DNA from: Nissolia schottii
Taxonomy: Eukaryota; Streptophyta; Magnoliopsida; Fabales; Fabaceae
Assembly (NCBI GenBank): GCA_003254905.1
Contig: QANU01073111.1
Span: 149,999-213,998, forward strand
DNA: 64,000 nt
Direction of reading: 5' to 3'
The notes beneath the pieces were generated by a model. It saw nothing but the letters and a program-made list of their open reading frames with translations. It was not told where the DNA came from and made no database searches. Both the position numbers and the translations under genes were made by a program. Below, in pieces: positions 13,380-24,295 of the stretch. The first letter of the stretch is position 1. The number at the start of each line of letters is the position of its first letter.

Positions 13380-14318
13380 TCAGGGTTTGATGGCATCAGG
13401 ACTAACCCAACTCCAATAATGCTTCTTAACAGACACAGCCTCGTCTGCAAAGTTCTTCTCGCCAGAGCCTTCGTACTCATCCACCTCGTAAGTGCAGAAA
13501 TCGCCCTCCGGCAACCCTTCCACAGTGGCGCACAGCGTGTGCAGCACGTAACAACCGGGCAAACCCGGATACGAAACCGAATCCCGCTCCTCCACCCTCA
13601 TCTCGTACGAATTGGGGTCAATCCTCACAATCTCATCAACCTCAACAATTCCCTCTCCGGCGCTGCCGCCGGTGGAGATCGCGGAGCCGAGCTCTTCCCT
13701 GATTGCCCTCACAGCGGCGGATTCGGGATCCTCGCCGGGCTTCATCTTCTCCGAAAGGGGGCGGCCGCGCTTCCTGACGTTTCCGTCGGAGAGCTCCTGG
13801 TGCGACTCCACCAGGAGTTTGCCGTCTTTTCCGGCGACACGGACCAGCACGACCTGGACGGTGCGAACCGGAGGGGTGGAATCGGCGAGGGAGGTTTCTC
13901 CCTCTGCGAGCTCGAGCCAGAGGTTGTGGACGTTCTTGGTGCCGGGCTTGACCCCCCAGGAGGCGAAGCAATCGGAGGGCAAGCGCGGCTTCAGCCACTC
14001 GGAAAGGGACTTCGGGGAAGCGAAGGTGTGGCGGCGAGGGAGGAGGAGGAGGGAGGTGGTGGATGGGGACGGGGATTGGGATTGGGAGATGTGGGACATG
14101 GCGGGGATTTTGAGAAATCGGCGAGGGTTGAGAGGGAAAGAGAGGAAAGGGCACCTCGTGGCGGTGATGTGGTGGGACTTGGAGGATGAGGAGGTGAAGA
14201 GGAAGCAGACGGAGAGGGCTGTGAGGAAGAGATCGGGGAGGGATGGAAGGCTGAAGGGCTGAGAGAGCAGGGCGTCGTGGAGGTTGCTGAGTGGCTGCGG
14301 CGGCGGCGGTGGTGACAT
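13380..14318 (-). CDS. Nudix-fold-like protein with proline/serine-rich N-terminal extension
   Basis: Single-exon frame of 312 residues on the minus strand. Residues 1-100 are rich in Pro, Ser and Leu and look like a leader; a second possible start is Met74 (MSHISQ). A plastid or other transit peptide is possible but not shown. Residues about 105-310 form a compact acidic domain with a degenerate Nudix box at about 190-211. The stretch PGEDPESAAVRAIREELGS keeps the second Glu pair (REEL) and the GE turn. The first Gly is Glu, and the usual Arg-Glu pair is Arg-Ala. Active Nudix enzymes cleave nucleoside diphosphates linked to another group using metal-bound glutamates, so activity here is uncertain. 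The 5' half is G/C-rich and the opposite strand is also open over long stretches, which are shadows. Confidence 0.8.
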   Translation of the reverse strand: MSPPPPPQPLSNLHDALLSQPFSLPSLPDLFLTALSVCFLFTSSSSKSHHITATRCPFLSFPLNPRRFLKIPAMSHISQSQSPSPSTTSLLLLPRRHTFASPKSLSEWLKPRLPSDCFASWGVKPGTKNVHNLWLELAEGETSLADSTPPVRTVQVVLVRVAGKDGKLLVESHQELSDGNVRKRGRPLSEKMKPGEDPESAAVRAIREELGSAISTGGSAGEGIVEVDEIVRIDPNSYEMRVEERDSVSYPGLPGCYVLHTLCATVEGLPEGDFCTYEVDEYEGSGEKNFADEAVSVKKHYWSWVSPDAIKP

Positions 14319-17121
14319 TGGTTGATGGTTTCAGCCAAGGTGGTCAAAGTTGTAATTTTGATGGGATTGGGCGAGTCGTGTGGTCACCGCAGGGGTGAGG
14401 TCCATGGTGGGAGAGAGAGGAGAAGAAGATGATAAAAGGGTTGGGTTGGGTCAAAGAGAAAAAATGGATTAGGGCTGAGTGGAAAAAGAAGAGGAGGTGG
14501 GGGATTTGAATAAGATTATTATTCTGGTTTATATTCTTCTTGCTTCTTTTCTGGTTCAGGCTATACTCTCTTCCTTCCTACGTGGCTCTTCTCCGTTTCA
14601 TTCGTTTTACTATGCGCCGCTTGTGGGAGATTTTTTTTATTTTTTGTATTTGTGTTGAACTGACGGGATGGTGAGGCCTAATAAGGCCGGGTCCACCGAA
14701 CTAGTTCTATTCTTGGTTAATGGTCAGCTACTAATAATTCATTTATTTTTCGATACTTCAGTTGCTGATGCATAATTTATTAAGCTAGGCAAACATGGTT
14801 AATTCATCTCTGCTGACATAAGCACAAGTATGTGGCATCCACTGAGGAATCTCTGACAACCCAATGGGACGATTTATAAACGTCAGATACCCACAATACA
14901 TGGTGAATTGCCACTTCATCACGTGTTTGCTATCTGATCTTAACGTCGGACAGTAATAAAAGCAACATTAAACAAGTTACATGTGTTTTATGTGGCAGGT
15001 GTCTTCATGAAATAGCACATTAAAGGAGTAATCCCCCAGCACGTCACAAACTGTTAGGGTCTAAATTTCTCTACATAAGATGTAAAGTTCTTAATTAAAC
15101 ATGATAATGGAATAGTCTGCTCACTTGTTCAGACTTCAGACTCAGGGATCATGGAACCGCACAAATGCTCAAGGAATCCACCATAGCTTTCGAGGTGGGA
15201 TGTTGCATGCCCTTGCAAAGGTATAAGTTCTAATTCAAGGTCTCTCTGAAGTGGGTCAATGGATCATTCAGATAAAAAGGAATGTTTATAGTATTTAGAT
15301 CCCATGCACTTTACTTTACCTTAACGTTGTAACAACTCACAACTCCAAAAAACTGAATTTCAACATGAGAACTTGGGAGGCAATACAGTTACTCTGCGCT
15401 ATACGAGAATCTTGGAAGGAATAGTTAAATATTCCAGTATATTACCTGCCACCATATGCATGACAAGCAGGAAACAGAGACCTAGAGCAATTCTTAAAAT
15501 ACCTGAGTATCCTTCAAGATCTATTTCTACAAGCAAATACTAGTCTTTAGATATACAGGAGTTCGTGTCAGGCAAAGTGTTTAATAAGTTCCTCACCATA
15601 ACTTGCATATCTGCAGAAAAGAGGGGGGGGGGAGCTCAAGTAAGTAGGGCAATCATGAATATGTTAAAAACAATTTATTTTTTTTTTGAAGATGTGCTAA
15701 AAATTGATTCCAAATAAAACTGATAAAAGCATTAAGCCATTAAGTAATATGGACCACATAACCAATCCTACTATTTATCATGGAAAACTTTAAAATAACT
15801 GGAACCATACACTTCACAACTACGCGATCCTGTCACACGTGAGTAGCAAAGACATTTGCATAAACAGACACCATATGTAGTTAAAAGCGTATTCACCAAT
15901 GCACAGTTTGATCCACAGAGCATAGTTACTCCACAATGCCCCAAGTTACTCATCAACCTCAACATAGTCAGTATTTTTAAGCAGAACAATGACAAAAACT
16001 AGTGTGTATATGTCAGATTTATGTCATCATTAGTAACATGTTAACTTTATCAGCGTTGCCAAAATAGCTAGTAAAAGCAAAACAAATTAGTATAGACAAC
16101 TCAGATATTGATGCAGCAGATCAATCTGAAGGTGGTCAACTACAAGTGAAAAGCTAATTGGACCACCAAGTTTAGCCTTTGCGATGGGAAATGTTAAAGT
16201 TATGTGATTATGACTTATGGGTAAGGGCAAAATATGAATGTTGAATACCAGGACAATTAGCTCAAAGGCTGCTGAAACATTAAACCAGAAAAAACCAATG
16301 ATACAGACAGAGAAGGAGGGGGAAGACGAGCATAACAGAGGAAATATGTCAGAAAACAATGATGGCCAAAGAAGCAACAAATCAGGAGGTAAGAAATTAC
16401 AAAGAACATCAATTTGTAGTTAAAATTGCTTTGGACAAAAGCAATTAATTAAATGCCAAAAGCATTTATCATTAGAATTGCAGAACAGCACGCTGTGAAA
16501 AGCAATATCAAATGGGCCTACACAAGTATCATTTCTAACCTGATCTTAATTTCCACTTAGTTATGTTCTGAAAATTGGAAAGCTTGTACCAGTCTAAGAA
16601 TGTCAAGAGTCTCATACATAAGAGTTGTGATTAATGATAACTTGATAAGCATAAAACATCACGCTTCTTTGAGTAAAATGCCCACATAAATAGCAAGGGT
16701 GCTCCCAAATCTCAATACAAGGGTTTGCAAAAGTTTCACAAACAAGCATTTGCTACATTTCTACTACTCTTCCATATAATTTGATTTTTCAATTCGAAAA
16801 AGAGGTTTTAAAGCAGGCAGTTCAGAACAACAGATCAGCACTAGTATCACGTGGATGGGCAACAATTGCAATATTAAATCCATCAATTCCATCTTCATCA
16901 AACAAACAAATACAAATTCAATTTTGGTACAAGTAAAACATGGAGGTAAGCTAGTGTGCACCAACTATAACCAAAAGAAAGTTCGGCAAAACTCTCTCGC
17001 GGTATAATAACCAGCAAAGTAGTTAAGCACATGCAAAATCAAGTTTCACTACAATGTATAATTGGATTGATATCATATATCATATATACCAGTAAAGCCA
17101 AGCCATCCTCTCACACTAACC
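14319..17121. other. Intergenic region: promoter of the Nudix-like gene and 3' flank of TTG1
   Basis: Both neighbours are on the minus strand, so this 2.8 kb should hold the promoter of the Nudix-like gene (left part) and the 3' flank of the TTG1-like gene (right part). Short frames at 15771-15995, 16087-16380 and 16764-16964 have no recognisable domain. A run of ten G lies near 15624. No structured repeat was recognised. Confidence 0.5.
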
Positions 17122-18156
17122 TCAAACCTTCAAGAGCTGCATCTTGTTGGCAAAGGCAACACCAATCCAATCAGGCCGAGCTGCAGACCACTGCAGCTGA
17201 TTGATCTCACAGCCAGCAGAATACATGGACGTTGGATCAATCCCACCGGTACTGGCCACCGTCGGCAGCTCCCAAATAAGAGCCTGGGCATCATCCCCAG
17301 CAGAGCAGATATGCCTAGAGCTCTGAGGAGCCCAAGCAATGGCATTGACGCTCCCACGGTGCCTCTCCAATTCCGCCACTGGCATCGTCGGGCACCTAAT
17401 ATCCAAGATCACAACTTTATTGCTATCCATCAAGATCGTGGCCATGTACCTCAAGTCCTGCTTGTTCCAAGCCAAACGCAGCAGAGGCGTATCGGGCTGG
17501 GGGCTCTCGTAGATGATGGTGGAATGCTCCTTGTCTCTCAGATCGAAGATCCGAACGGAGCCATCGGCGGAAACGGAAGCGAAAACCCTAGCTTCACCCC
17601 AGGCGATGTCGTAGACCTCCTTGTCGTGCGCAATGAGCTGCGTTTCGACGACGCCCTTCTCGATGTCCCAGATGGTGCAGGTGGTGTCGATGCTGGAGGT
17701 GCCGATGCGCTTGGGGTCGAGGTCGTTCCAGTCGAAGGAGGTGAGAGGGGCGCAGAACTCGCTGGTCTTGCTGTTGTTGAAGAGGGAGAGGGCCTCGACG
17801 GAGGAGTCCTTGACTTCCCAGAGGCGGAGGTAGTCGCCGGAGGTGGCGAGGAGGTCGGAGGAGGAGTGGCGGAGGAGGAGGGAGGAGGGGGAGGAGGGGT
17901 GGAACATGAGCTTGGTGGGAGGGTAAGGGTGGTCGAAGGAGAGGGAAGGGTTGGGAGCGAGGGAGAGGGTTTCGGGGTTGAAGGAGAGGAGGTCGACGCG
18001 GTTGGTGTACTCCTCGATGAAGCTTCCGACGGCGATGCGTTGTTGGTGGTGGCTGGAGGAGGAAGAAGACATGGCCATGGCGTAGAGAGGGTAAGGGGAC
18101 TCATAAGTGACGCTGTTGTCGGATCGGAGGTGGGAGTCCTGGGTGGAATTCTCCAT
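17122..18156 (-). CDS. TTG1: WD40 scaffold protein TRANSPARENT TESTA GLABRA 1 (TTG1) orthologue
   Basis: Single-exon gene of 344 residues. The N-terminus contains [11 protein letters not shown], and the middle and end contain long TTG1-identical stretches ([53 protein letters not shown]). The protein ends [11 protein letters not shown] repeats are visible as [21 protein letters not shown] and QALIWELP, typical of the AN11/TTG1 beta-propeller. TTG1 is the shared scaffold of MYB-bHLH-WD40 complexes that switch on late anthocyanin and proanthocyanidin genes and set trichome and root-hair fate. In beans and cowpea, TTG1-type genes are associated with seed-coat colour pattern. A Ser-rich insert (SSSSSS, about 30-35) and a poly-Ser/Pro region near 85-98 differ from Arabidopsis. 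Length is close to the usual 340. The closely related LWD proteins are less likely given these stretches. Confidence 0.95.
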   Translation of the reverse strand: MENSTQDSHLRSDNSVTYESPYPLYAMAMSSSSSSHHQQRIAVGSFIEEYTNRVDLLSFNPETLSLAPNPSLSFDHPYPPTKLMFHPSSPSSLLLRHSSSDLLATSGDYLRLWEVKDSSVEALSLFNNSKTSEFCAPLTSFDWNDLDPKRIGTSSIDTTCTIWDIEKGVVETQLIAHDKEVYDIAWGEARVFASVSADGSVRIFDLRDKEHSTIIYESPQPDTPLLRLAWNKQDLRYMATILMDSNKVVILDIRCPTMPVAELERHRGSVNAIAWAPQSSRHICSAGDDAQALIWELPTVASTGGIDPTSMYSAGCEINQLQWSAARPDWIGVAFANKMQLLKV

Positions 18157-18775
18157 TTGCCCGGGAAAGTTGCAGAGAAAGAGTGACGGAGGTTAATATC
18201 TGTTACGATGCATATGTGATGTGAGGGAGAGGGGTGTGTGGTGGGAACTGTAAAGTTAGGTGACAGAAGAAACGGAGGGAGTCAATGGCAGATGGTGAAA
18301 ATTACAAGTGGCCCTTCAGTTGCCGTTTGTACCTTGTGGAAAATGGAAAATGGAAAGTGGAAAATGGAAAATGGAAAATTCCACGCTACTCCCGTCGACC
18401 GTCCCATATGTAAGCCCAAAACTAGCAAGTTATATGGGCTTGGCATTCCTTATCTACCCCGTTTAAATACCATTTTTATTTTGGTCTTAGTTCAAATATC
18501 ATTTCTCTAACACAAAAGCCATGCCTGGTCTTACCCAAGGTGGGTGAGTCAGGGAAGTGGAATGCTTGAGAGGAAGAAATAGAGCTCTTCTAAAAAAAAG
18601 GGTATGAGTAGTTCTTAAGAATGAGTGGCTTTAACAAGTCCAAGAAGCTAGCCTAAAGCTCAAGAGTTGTCTTACTTTTATAAATATTATTTAGATCTTA
18701 TCACACACCCCTAACACTGAGGACATGAATGCATGAAATTTGTAGAATGAACATATGTAAGTGACTCCAATAATA
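18157..18775. other. Promoter-side flank of the TTG1-like gene
   Basis: The gene runs leftward, so this stretch should hold its promoter and 5' leader. Apart from the 7-bp tandem repeat I see no clear elements and no gene. It ends at the 9-base target repeat of the adjoining foldback element. Confidence 0.5.
18336..18380. repeat. Short tandem repeat, 7-bp unit GGAAAAT
   Basis: About six imperfect copies of GGAAAAT lie about 180-225 bases upstream of the TTG1 start codon, in its likely promoter. One copy has GGAAAGT. No function is claimed. Confidence 0.8.
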
Positions 18776-19778
18776 GAGTTTTTTACTCTTTTGCCCCTGT
18801 CAGAGGAATAAATTACCAAAATACCCCCGTTTCAAAACATATTACAAGACTACCATGGTTTCTGCTGACGTGACGCGTTGGGTTGGGATTCGCCAAACGC
18901 GCTGGCGAATTCAGGTAGAATTTGCCAATTGTGTTAAAAATAGTTTACATGGTGGACGGAGAATTCAATATCTGCGAAAATCATGGGTTCTCAGGTAAGT
19001 TACAAAAATTCAAAAAATCTTGCAAAAAGGGTAGGACGCTCGTTATCGTGAGCGGGGGGATCCATCGGTTTGGACATCGAAGGGCCCAACCGGCTTGGAC
19101 TCATGCGCGTGAGCCCAACTCCATTCTCAACTCTTTTTACCAAAACAACAACTACTAAAGGTATATAAACACTTAAAAGGTTTGTGATCTAACCAATGTG
19201 GGACTAGAGCTTTTGAAATACATAACCTTTGTTCTACTTCTCCCAAATACATAAGCTTTTGAAATATATGCTTTGTTCTACTTCTCCCAAATACATTATA
19301 GATTGGTATTTATACAACCAAATTCTACAAATAAATATATGAATGTATGAATTAAAAAGGACAATAAATATATGAATGTAGCAAATAAGCATTTCAAAGG
19401 TGAGATGACACAAAAANATAATGTATTTGGGAGAAGTAGAACAAAGCTTATGTATTTGGGAGAAGTAGAACAAAGCTTATGTATTTCAAAAGCTCTAGTC
19501 CCACATTGGTTAGATCACAAACCTTTTAAGTGTTTATATACCTTTAGTAACTGTTGTTTTGGTAAAAAGAGTTGAGAAGGGAGTTGGGCTCGCGCGCATG
19601 AGTCCAAGCCGGTTAGGCCCTTCGAAGTCCAAACCAATGGATTTCCCCTTCCCTCGTGCGCACGATAAAGAGCTTCTTGGCCACGTCAGCAGAAACCGTG
19701 GTAGTCCTGTAATATGTTTTGAAACGGGGGTATTTTGGTAATTTGCTTATCTGGCAGGGGCAACACAGTAAAAATGTC
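18776..19778. mobile_element. Mutator-like foldback element with long terminal inverted repeats
   Basis: The left arm (about 18776-19300) and the right arm (about 19424-19778) are inverted copies of each other. The tips read GAGTTTTTTACTC and, reversed, GACATTTTTACTG. Further in, both carry TTGCCCCTG, AATTACCAAAATACCCCCG and CCGGCTTGGACTCATGCGCG. The flanks are CCAATAATA (18767-18775) and CTAATAATA (19779-19787), an 8/9 match. Nine-base target duplications with arms of hundreds of bases are typical of Mutator-like elements. The left arm holds roughly 150 extra bases near 18870-19060. The right arm has a tandem pair of a 29-base unit containing GGGAGAAGTAGAAC. No transposase frame is seen, so it is non-autonomous. 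One N lies in the loop at 19417. Confidence 0.8.
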
Positions 19779-19919
19779 CTAATAATATATACATGATAGA
19801 CTTTCATATCACTTTAAAAATTAAGAGGCTCTAATAAATCAATCTCAAAAATTAGCTCCACAATGTTGTTTTATTCATATAAAAACTACTTAAGCTTTTT
19901 TTCCTAGCAATGTTAGACT

Positions 19920-20280
19920 ATAATAATAATATTTTTTGGAGTTGAGAAAATAATTAATATTAAATAATATTTAATATTAAACAATTAAAAATAATAAATA
20001 TTTAAAAAACAATAGTATTAATGAATATTTAATAATAATAATAATTAATAACAATTATTAATGTTAAATTAATAATAAAAAATAATAATTTTATGCAAGT
20101 TGATAAAATAATTAATATTATATAATAATAATTAATAATAATAATTATTATTAAATAATTAGTTAATAATAAAAAATAATGAATTACTATTAAATAATTA
20201 ATAATAATAATAAATATTGAATAATTAATAATTTTATTACTAAATAATTATTTAATATTAATAAATAACTAATATTAATC
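19920..20280. repeat. ATT/TAA-rich low-complexity array, left of the plastid insert
   Basis: About 360 bases made almost only of A and T, dominated by TAA and TTA steps (AATAATAATTAATAAT). A similar block resumes at about 24296 just after the plastid-derived segment. Both blocks contain AATAATTTTATTACTA, so the plastid DNA seems to sit inside one array. Confidence 0.8.
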
Positions 20281-20296
20281 CATGTCCATGCTCTGA

Positions 20297-20800
20297 TAAA
20301 ATATCTCAATATCGTATTCGTGTAGAAGAAAAACAAAAATTGTGTTTTCATTATGGTCTTACAGAACGACAATTGCTTAAATACGTTCGTATCACCGGAA
20401 AAGCAAAAGGGTTAACCGGTCAGGTTTTATAACAATTACTTGCAATGCATTTGGATAACATGCTTTCTCAATTGGGTATGCCTTTGACTATTCCTCAACC
20501 CCACCAATTAGTTAACCATAAGCATGTTTTAGTTAATGGTCATATAGTAGATATACCAAGTTATTGTTACATACCCCAAGATATTATTACAGCAGAAGAT
20601 GAACAAAAATCTAGAACTCTAGTTCAGAATTGTCTTGACTCAGCCCCTCATGAGGAATTGCCAACCCATTTGACATTTCATTCATTCCAATATAAAGGAT
20701 TAGTAACTAAAACAATAGATAGTCAATGGTTGGTTTGAAAATAAATGAATTGTTGATTGTAGAATAGTATTCTCGTTAGACTTAAAATTTACTAAAATAA
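20297..20800 (+). pseudogene. rps4: rps4 pseudogene, plastid 30S ribosomal protein S4 (5'-truncated)
   Basis: The reading starts inside the gene at [13 protein letters not shown], so roughly the first 40 codons are missing. A TAA replaces a Leu codon after [11 protein letters not shown] one-base loss in the SQW region shifts the frame near 20727, and the true 3' end appears in another frame with two further stops (GAATAG and CGTTAG, where plastid genes have a Tyr and a Gln codon). Conserved pieces include [15 protein letters not shown] and VDIPSY. The intact plastid protein is part of the small ribosomal subunit and binds 16S rRNA early in assembly; this copy cannot make it. Confidence 0.92.
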
Positions 20801-21018
20801 GAGTTTTGATCGGAGGATTTTCTTCCATTCATGTATCATAGACATGGATATAGGACGATTTCCATTTGTTGTCCACTTTTTCCAATATTTTTTCATATTA
20901 CAGAAAAAAATTGGGAAGCGAGATCCATACCAAAACCAAAGAGAGTTCGAATATTTGCATCCATTGTCATATTTGAGACATTGTCGTCAGTAACATTGAT
21001 GAATTAGGCAAAGGAGCA

Positions 21019-21112
21019 TAGTGAGGAGGATTTGAACCCTCGAAAAACAAAAGGCCTACATAGCAGTTCCAATGCCACAGCTTAAACCACTCGAACACGA
21101 GACATCTCTCCT
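21019..21112 (-). pseudogene. trnS-GGA: trnS-GGA pseudogene (plastid tRNA-Ser)
   Basis: The minus strand carries AGGAGAGAT at the 5' end, an anticodon arm CATTGGAACTG with anticodon GGA (plus-strand 21068-21070), a long variable arm and a T arm GAGGGTTCAAATCCTC. It lies between rps4 and ycf3 on the opposite strand, as in plastid genomes. The D arm has extra bases and substitutions, so it is probably not a functional tRNA. Confidence 0.85.
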
Positions 21113-21262
21113 ACATAATGATTATGGCTCAGCAACGGGATGAAAAGTGAATCATTCATATTCTATTTTTATGTTATTTTGTATTGTATTGTACAATTTC
21201 TTTGTTTGAGAGATTCTTTTCTCACGCGATAAAGAATTCAATTTTTGAATGGATTTCTACGT

Positions 21263-21374
21263 ATACCTAGATCTGCTTTATTGATAAGACCTTTTTCTAT
21301 TGTAGCCAATATCTTATTATGAATAATTTTGACAACCTCAGGAGAAAAAGAGGCATTCGCTTATTACAGAAATG
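21263..21374 (+). pseudogene. ycf3: ycf3 pseudogene exon 1
   Basis: The sequence matches ycf3 exon 1 (IDKTFSIVANIL and SGEKEAF-type codons) up to the intron start GTGCGATTT. The start codon ATG appears as ATA, and codons after PRS are missing. In plastids Ycf3 (PAF I) is a TPR protein that helps assemble photosystem I. Confidence 0.85.
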
Positions 21375-22562
21375 GTGCGATTTGATTATTCTTTTTTTAC
21401 TTATTTCAGTATTAGGAGACTGACATATTATTTTAATTTTATTTGGAGAAAAATGGAAAAAATCTACGCTTGTTGAAGGTGAAGTTTGTAAATAAACAAA
21501 AAATTCCTTCTGTCATGTATCCCCAATTAATGCAACCTCATATGCTTCAATTATAGATTTTTAGTATTAAGCGAAAGGTTTTCAACCCTACTCCACTAAT
21601 AACAATAGGGGGCATGGGGAAGAAGCACTATGCTTAGGAATCAACAACACGAAAACTTTGTAAAAAAGTTTTAAAAAAGAGATATTCTTCCTCTCTTTTT
21701 GGGATTGAGACTAACAAGAATGGTTAGGACAACAAACATCCATCTCATTCATATTTTTGGATACCTATATAACCATTGTATAACCATCGCATTGAAGGCT
21801 ATTGAAGTGACTAATTATGATAAATTAAGTGGCGTTGAGGACAAAGATATTGTTAAAGATATGATATTGTTGGAGTTACCTTTTTTTTATTCAATACCAA
21901 CATACTAGATGTTAAGAAAAGATCTTTTACAAGAAGGTGTTATGTGATTTTCCAATTGAATAATTCATGGAAATAACGACCTTGAAATTTATGATTATCA
22001 CATGTAAACGAGGTTAAGAATAGAAACACATACCCGGATCCGTGATAGGATGGAATTAATGTAACATATTCTTTTCCCCTCTCTTCCTTTGACCCTTTCA
22101 ACCCCTTCTGATGGTTAAAAGAGCATTTTCTTTGGCAGACCTTAAACCCTAATGATTTCTAAATTCTTTGGAATCCTTGAATCCTTGTTTTTCCTTGAGT
22201 AATGCCATCTTATTTATAAGGGAGATGGGAGGGTCGGTTTTACCAAAATACCCCACAAACTCTATAATCTCTTATAGGATCAATTGACATCATCTTAATC
22301 CCCTTTTATTAGAGTTAGCACTACTGTTAGTTACATGGACCATATTATCAAAAGATTATAAAATAATCCTACCGAAGGTTGTCTAGAGATTTTTTTGTAA
22401 ATATGCTAGCCCCGCACAGTTGATAGTGAGAATACTTCAATCTTTTTTTACTTGATGTAGTAATTTTCATCATTATACACATAAAGGAGGAGCTGTATGA
22501 GATGAAAATCTCATGTACGATTTTAAAACGGGGATTCTTTGAATTGAATGACGACCATAACA
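21375..22562 (+). other. Remnant of ycf3 group II intron 1
   Basis: The intron begins GTGCGATTTG and ends after a domain V-like hairpin near 22490-22525 (GAGCTGTATGAG paired around GAAAATCTCATGTACG). Open frames in it are chance. It is kept together with the exons, so the insert came from DNA and not from spliced RNA. Confidence 0.75.
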
Positions 22563-22791
22563 GATGTTGGTTCAATCTGAAGGAAATTATGCAGAAGCTT
22601 TACATAATTATTATGAAGCTATGCGACTGTAAATTGATCCCTATGATTGAAGTTATATACTTTGTAACACTGACCTTATTCACACAAGTAACGAATAACA
22701 TATGAAAGCTTTAGAATATTATTTTCGTGCAGTCGAACGAAATTCGTTCTTACCCCAAGCTTTTAATAATATGGTCGTGACCTGTCATTAA
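22563..22791 (+). pseudogene. ycf3: ycf3 pseudogene exon 2
   Basis: Codons of the TPR region are recognisable ([39 protein letters not shown]). Stops and frameshifts interrupt it near 22628. It ends at GTCATTA followed by the intron 2 start GTGCGGCTATC. Confidence 0.88.
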
Positions 22792-23457
22792 GTGCGGCTA
22801 TCTCCACTATAGAAAGAAAAAAAGAAAAGAACGAAACAACAATTTTGATCAGCTTTAGCAAAGAAAAAAACTTCTTAGAAGTAAAATAAAAATGAAAAAA
22901 TAGATATGTCTAGATACTTTTTTCTATGGATAAAATACCTAACTGATGGAGGAAGCACTGTAAAAATCAATTGGCGAGGTTTTATGCCGATACAATCGGA
23001 ATTGCTTACTATACTATATCATGATACAAAAGTTAGGAATCTACTTATGTAATAAAGTCGATCCCCTTAAGGTTTTGAGCAATGGTGTAGTATCATATCC
23101 CAAAGATAGTAAGTCTTTTCTTTTTTATGGAAAAAGGTCTTTCTCAAAGATCCTATAGAAATGGATATATCATGTAGGATATATGATATGAAATCGAGAT
23201 AGTTAACTTTCAGAAAATTAGAATGAGAATGTTAATGCTAATGTTTTATTCTTCTGAAGGTAGGAGAAAAGATAAAACTAAAAAAAAAGATAAAATTCTT
23301 TTCAAAATTCAAGTTTGAAACTCATGTAATTAATCTTTTTTTTTGGTTAACTCCAAAAAACAAAATGGAACAGCAAAAGAATTAACCGTTGAGTCGTATG
23401 AGGCAGGAAACTCTCAAGTATGGTTCTAAGGGAAGGAATTTACTCCCCTATTTCGAC
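22792..23457 (+). other. Remnant of ycf3 group II intron 2
   Basis: It starts GTGCGGCTATCTCC and carries a domain V-like hairpin near 23390-23430 (GAGTCGTATGAGGCAGGAAACTCTCAAGTATGG). No gene is seen inside. Confidence 0.75.
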
Positions 23458-23610
23458 CGCGGAGAACATGCCATTTGATAGGGAGATTCTAAAATTGCGG
23501 AGGCTTGGTTTGATCAACCTGCTGAATATTGGAAACAAACCATAGTCCTTACCCATGATAATTATATTGAAGCACATAATTGGTTGAAGATTACAGGACA
23601 ATTTGAATAA
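23458..23610 (+). pseudogene. ycf3: ycf3 pseudogene exon 3
   Basis: It reads GEHAI, then a TGA where plastid genes have an Arg codon, then [19 protein letters not shown] and [11 protein letters not shown], ending at TAA (23608-23610). The final residues are altered (GQFE for RRFE-type). Confidence 0.88.
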
Positions 23611-24295
23611 GAGCATGTTTTTTTATTTATTTATTTCTATTCTATCTTTACTTTATCCTTTTTTTCATTCCTCATTTTTTTATTTTATATTATATTATAT
23701 ATATTTATTTATTTTTGTAATTAATTGTTTGTTTTTATCTCCTCATCAGTCAAATAAAATAGATCATTTCTATTAGGAACGGCCAATCCAAAAATTTTAT
23801 TATATCCCTTCTAAAAGAAATTCTATTTCGTCTGCTATTTCGTAGAAATAAGAGATAAACGATATGTGGATACAATAGAGAATTTACCCTTCTTTTCTAT
23901 TCAAATCAAACTAAATTTTTTATTCTGATTATTATTTTTTAATTTTTAAACTAACAAAAGAGACCCTCAAAATAAAAATGAATATAGAGATTCTAGTATG
24001 TCCTCTAGTAATGATAATGACCCCTTGCATAATTGGAAATAGAGTACATAATAATAATATCTTCTATTTAAGACAGAAAATAAAATTATTTCAATCTAAG
24101 AACTTCTAATTCAAATTTGAATACACTAGGTTGGACAAAAAAGATTATAGAATTTCTACTCAAAGTCCAGAAAGTGTTTTTGACGATTCAAAAAGGTCTG
24201 TTGAGTATCTCTCTCATATGTTATAATAGATTAGAATACTTGCCCCAGATTGACTTTCGGATCATAATCGTTCTAGTGAATCACTAAAGAAAATG

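Larger units (their letters stand above)
20285..24290. other. Nuclear plastid DNA insertion (NUPT), about 4 kb
   Basis: The segment keeps the plastid order rps4, trnS-GGA (opposite strand), ycf3 exon 1, group II intron, exon 2, group II intron, exon 3, then the ycf3-psaA spacer. Both introns retain recognisable domain V hairpins near 22490-22525 and 23390-23430. All genes are broken by stops, frameshifts or a lost start codon, so this is a decayed nuclear copy and not live plastid DNA. Exact ends are uncertain by about 20 bases because both flanks are A/T-only. Confidence 0.93.

Noticed and set aside
13419-14189. 256-codon plus-strand frame opposite the Nudix-like gene
   Set aside because: Shadow of a G/C-rich coding region; its residues are the low-complexity pattern expected from antisense reading.
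17311-18186. 291-codon plus-strand frame opposite TTG1
   Set aside because: Shadow frame: Gly/Val/Glu-rich and antisense to the conserved WD40 coding sequence.
20445-20738. 97-codon open frame starting MHLDNM
   Set aside because: It is the C-terminal part of the broken plastid rps4 copy, not a separate gene.
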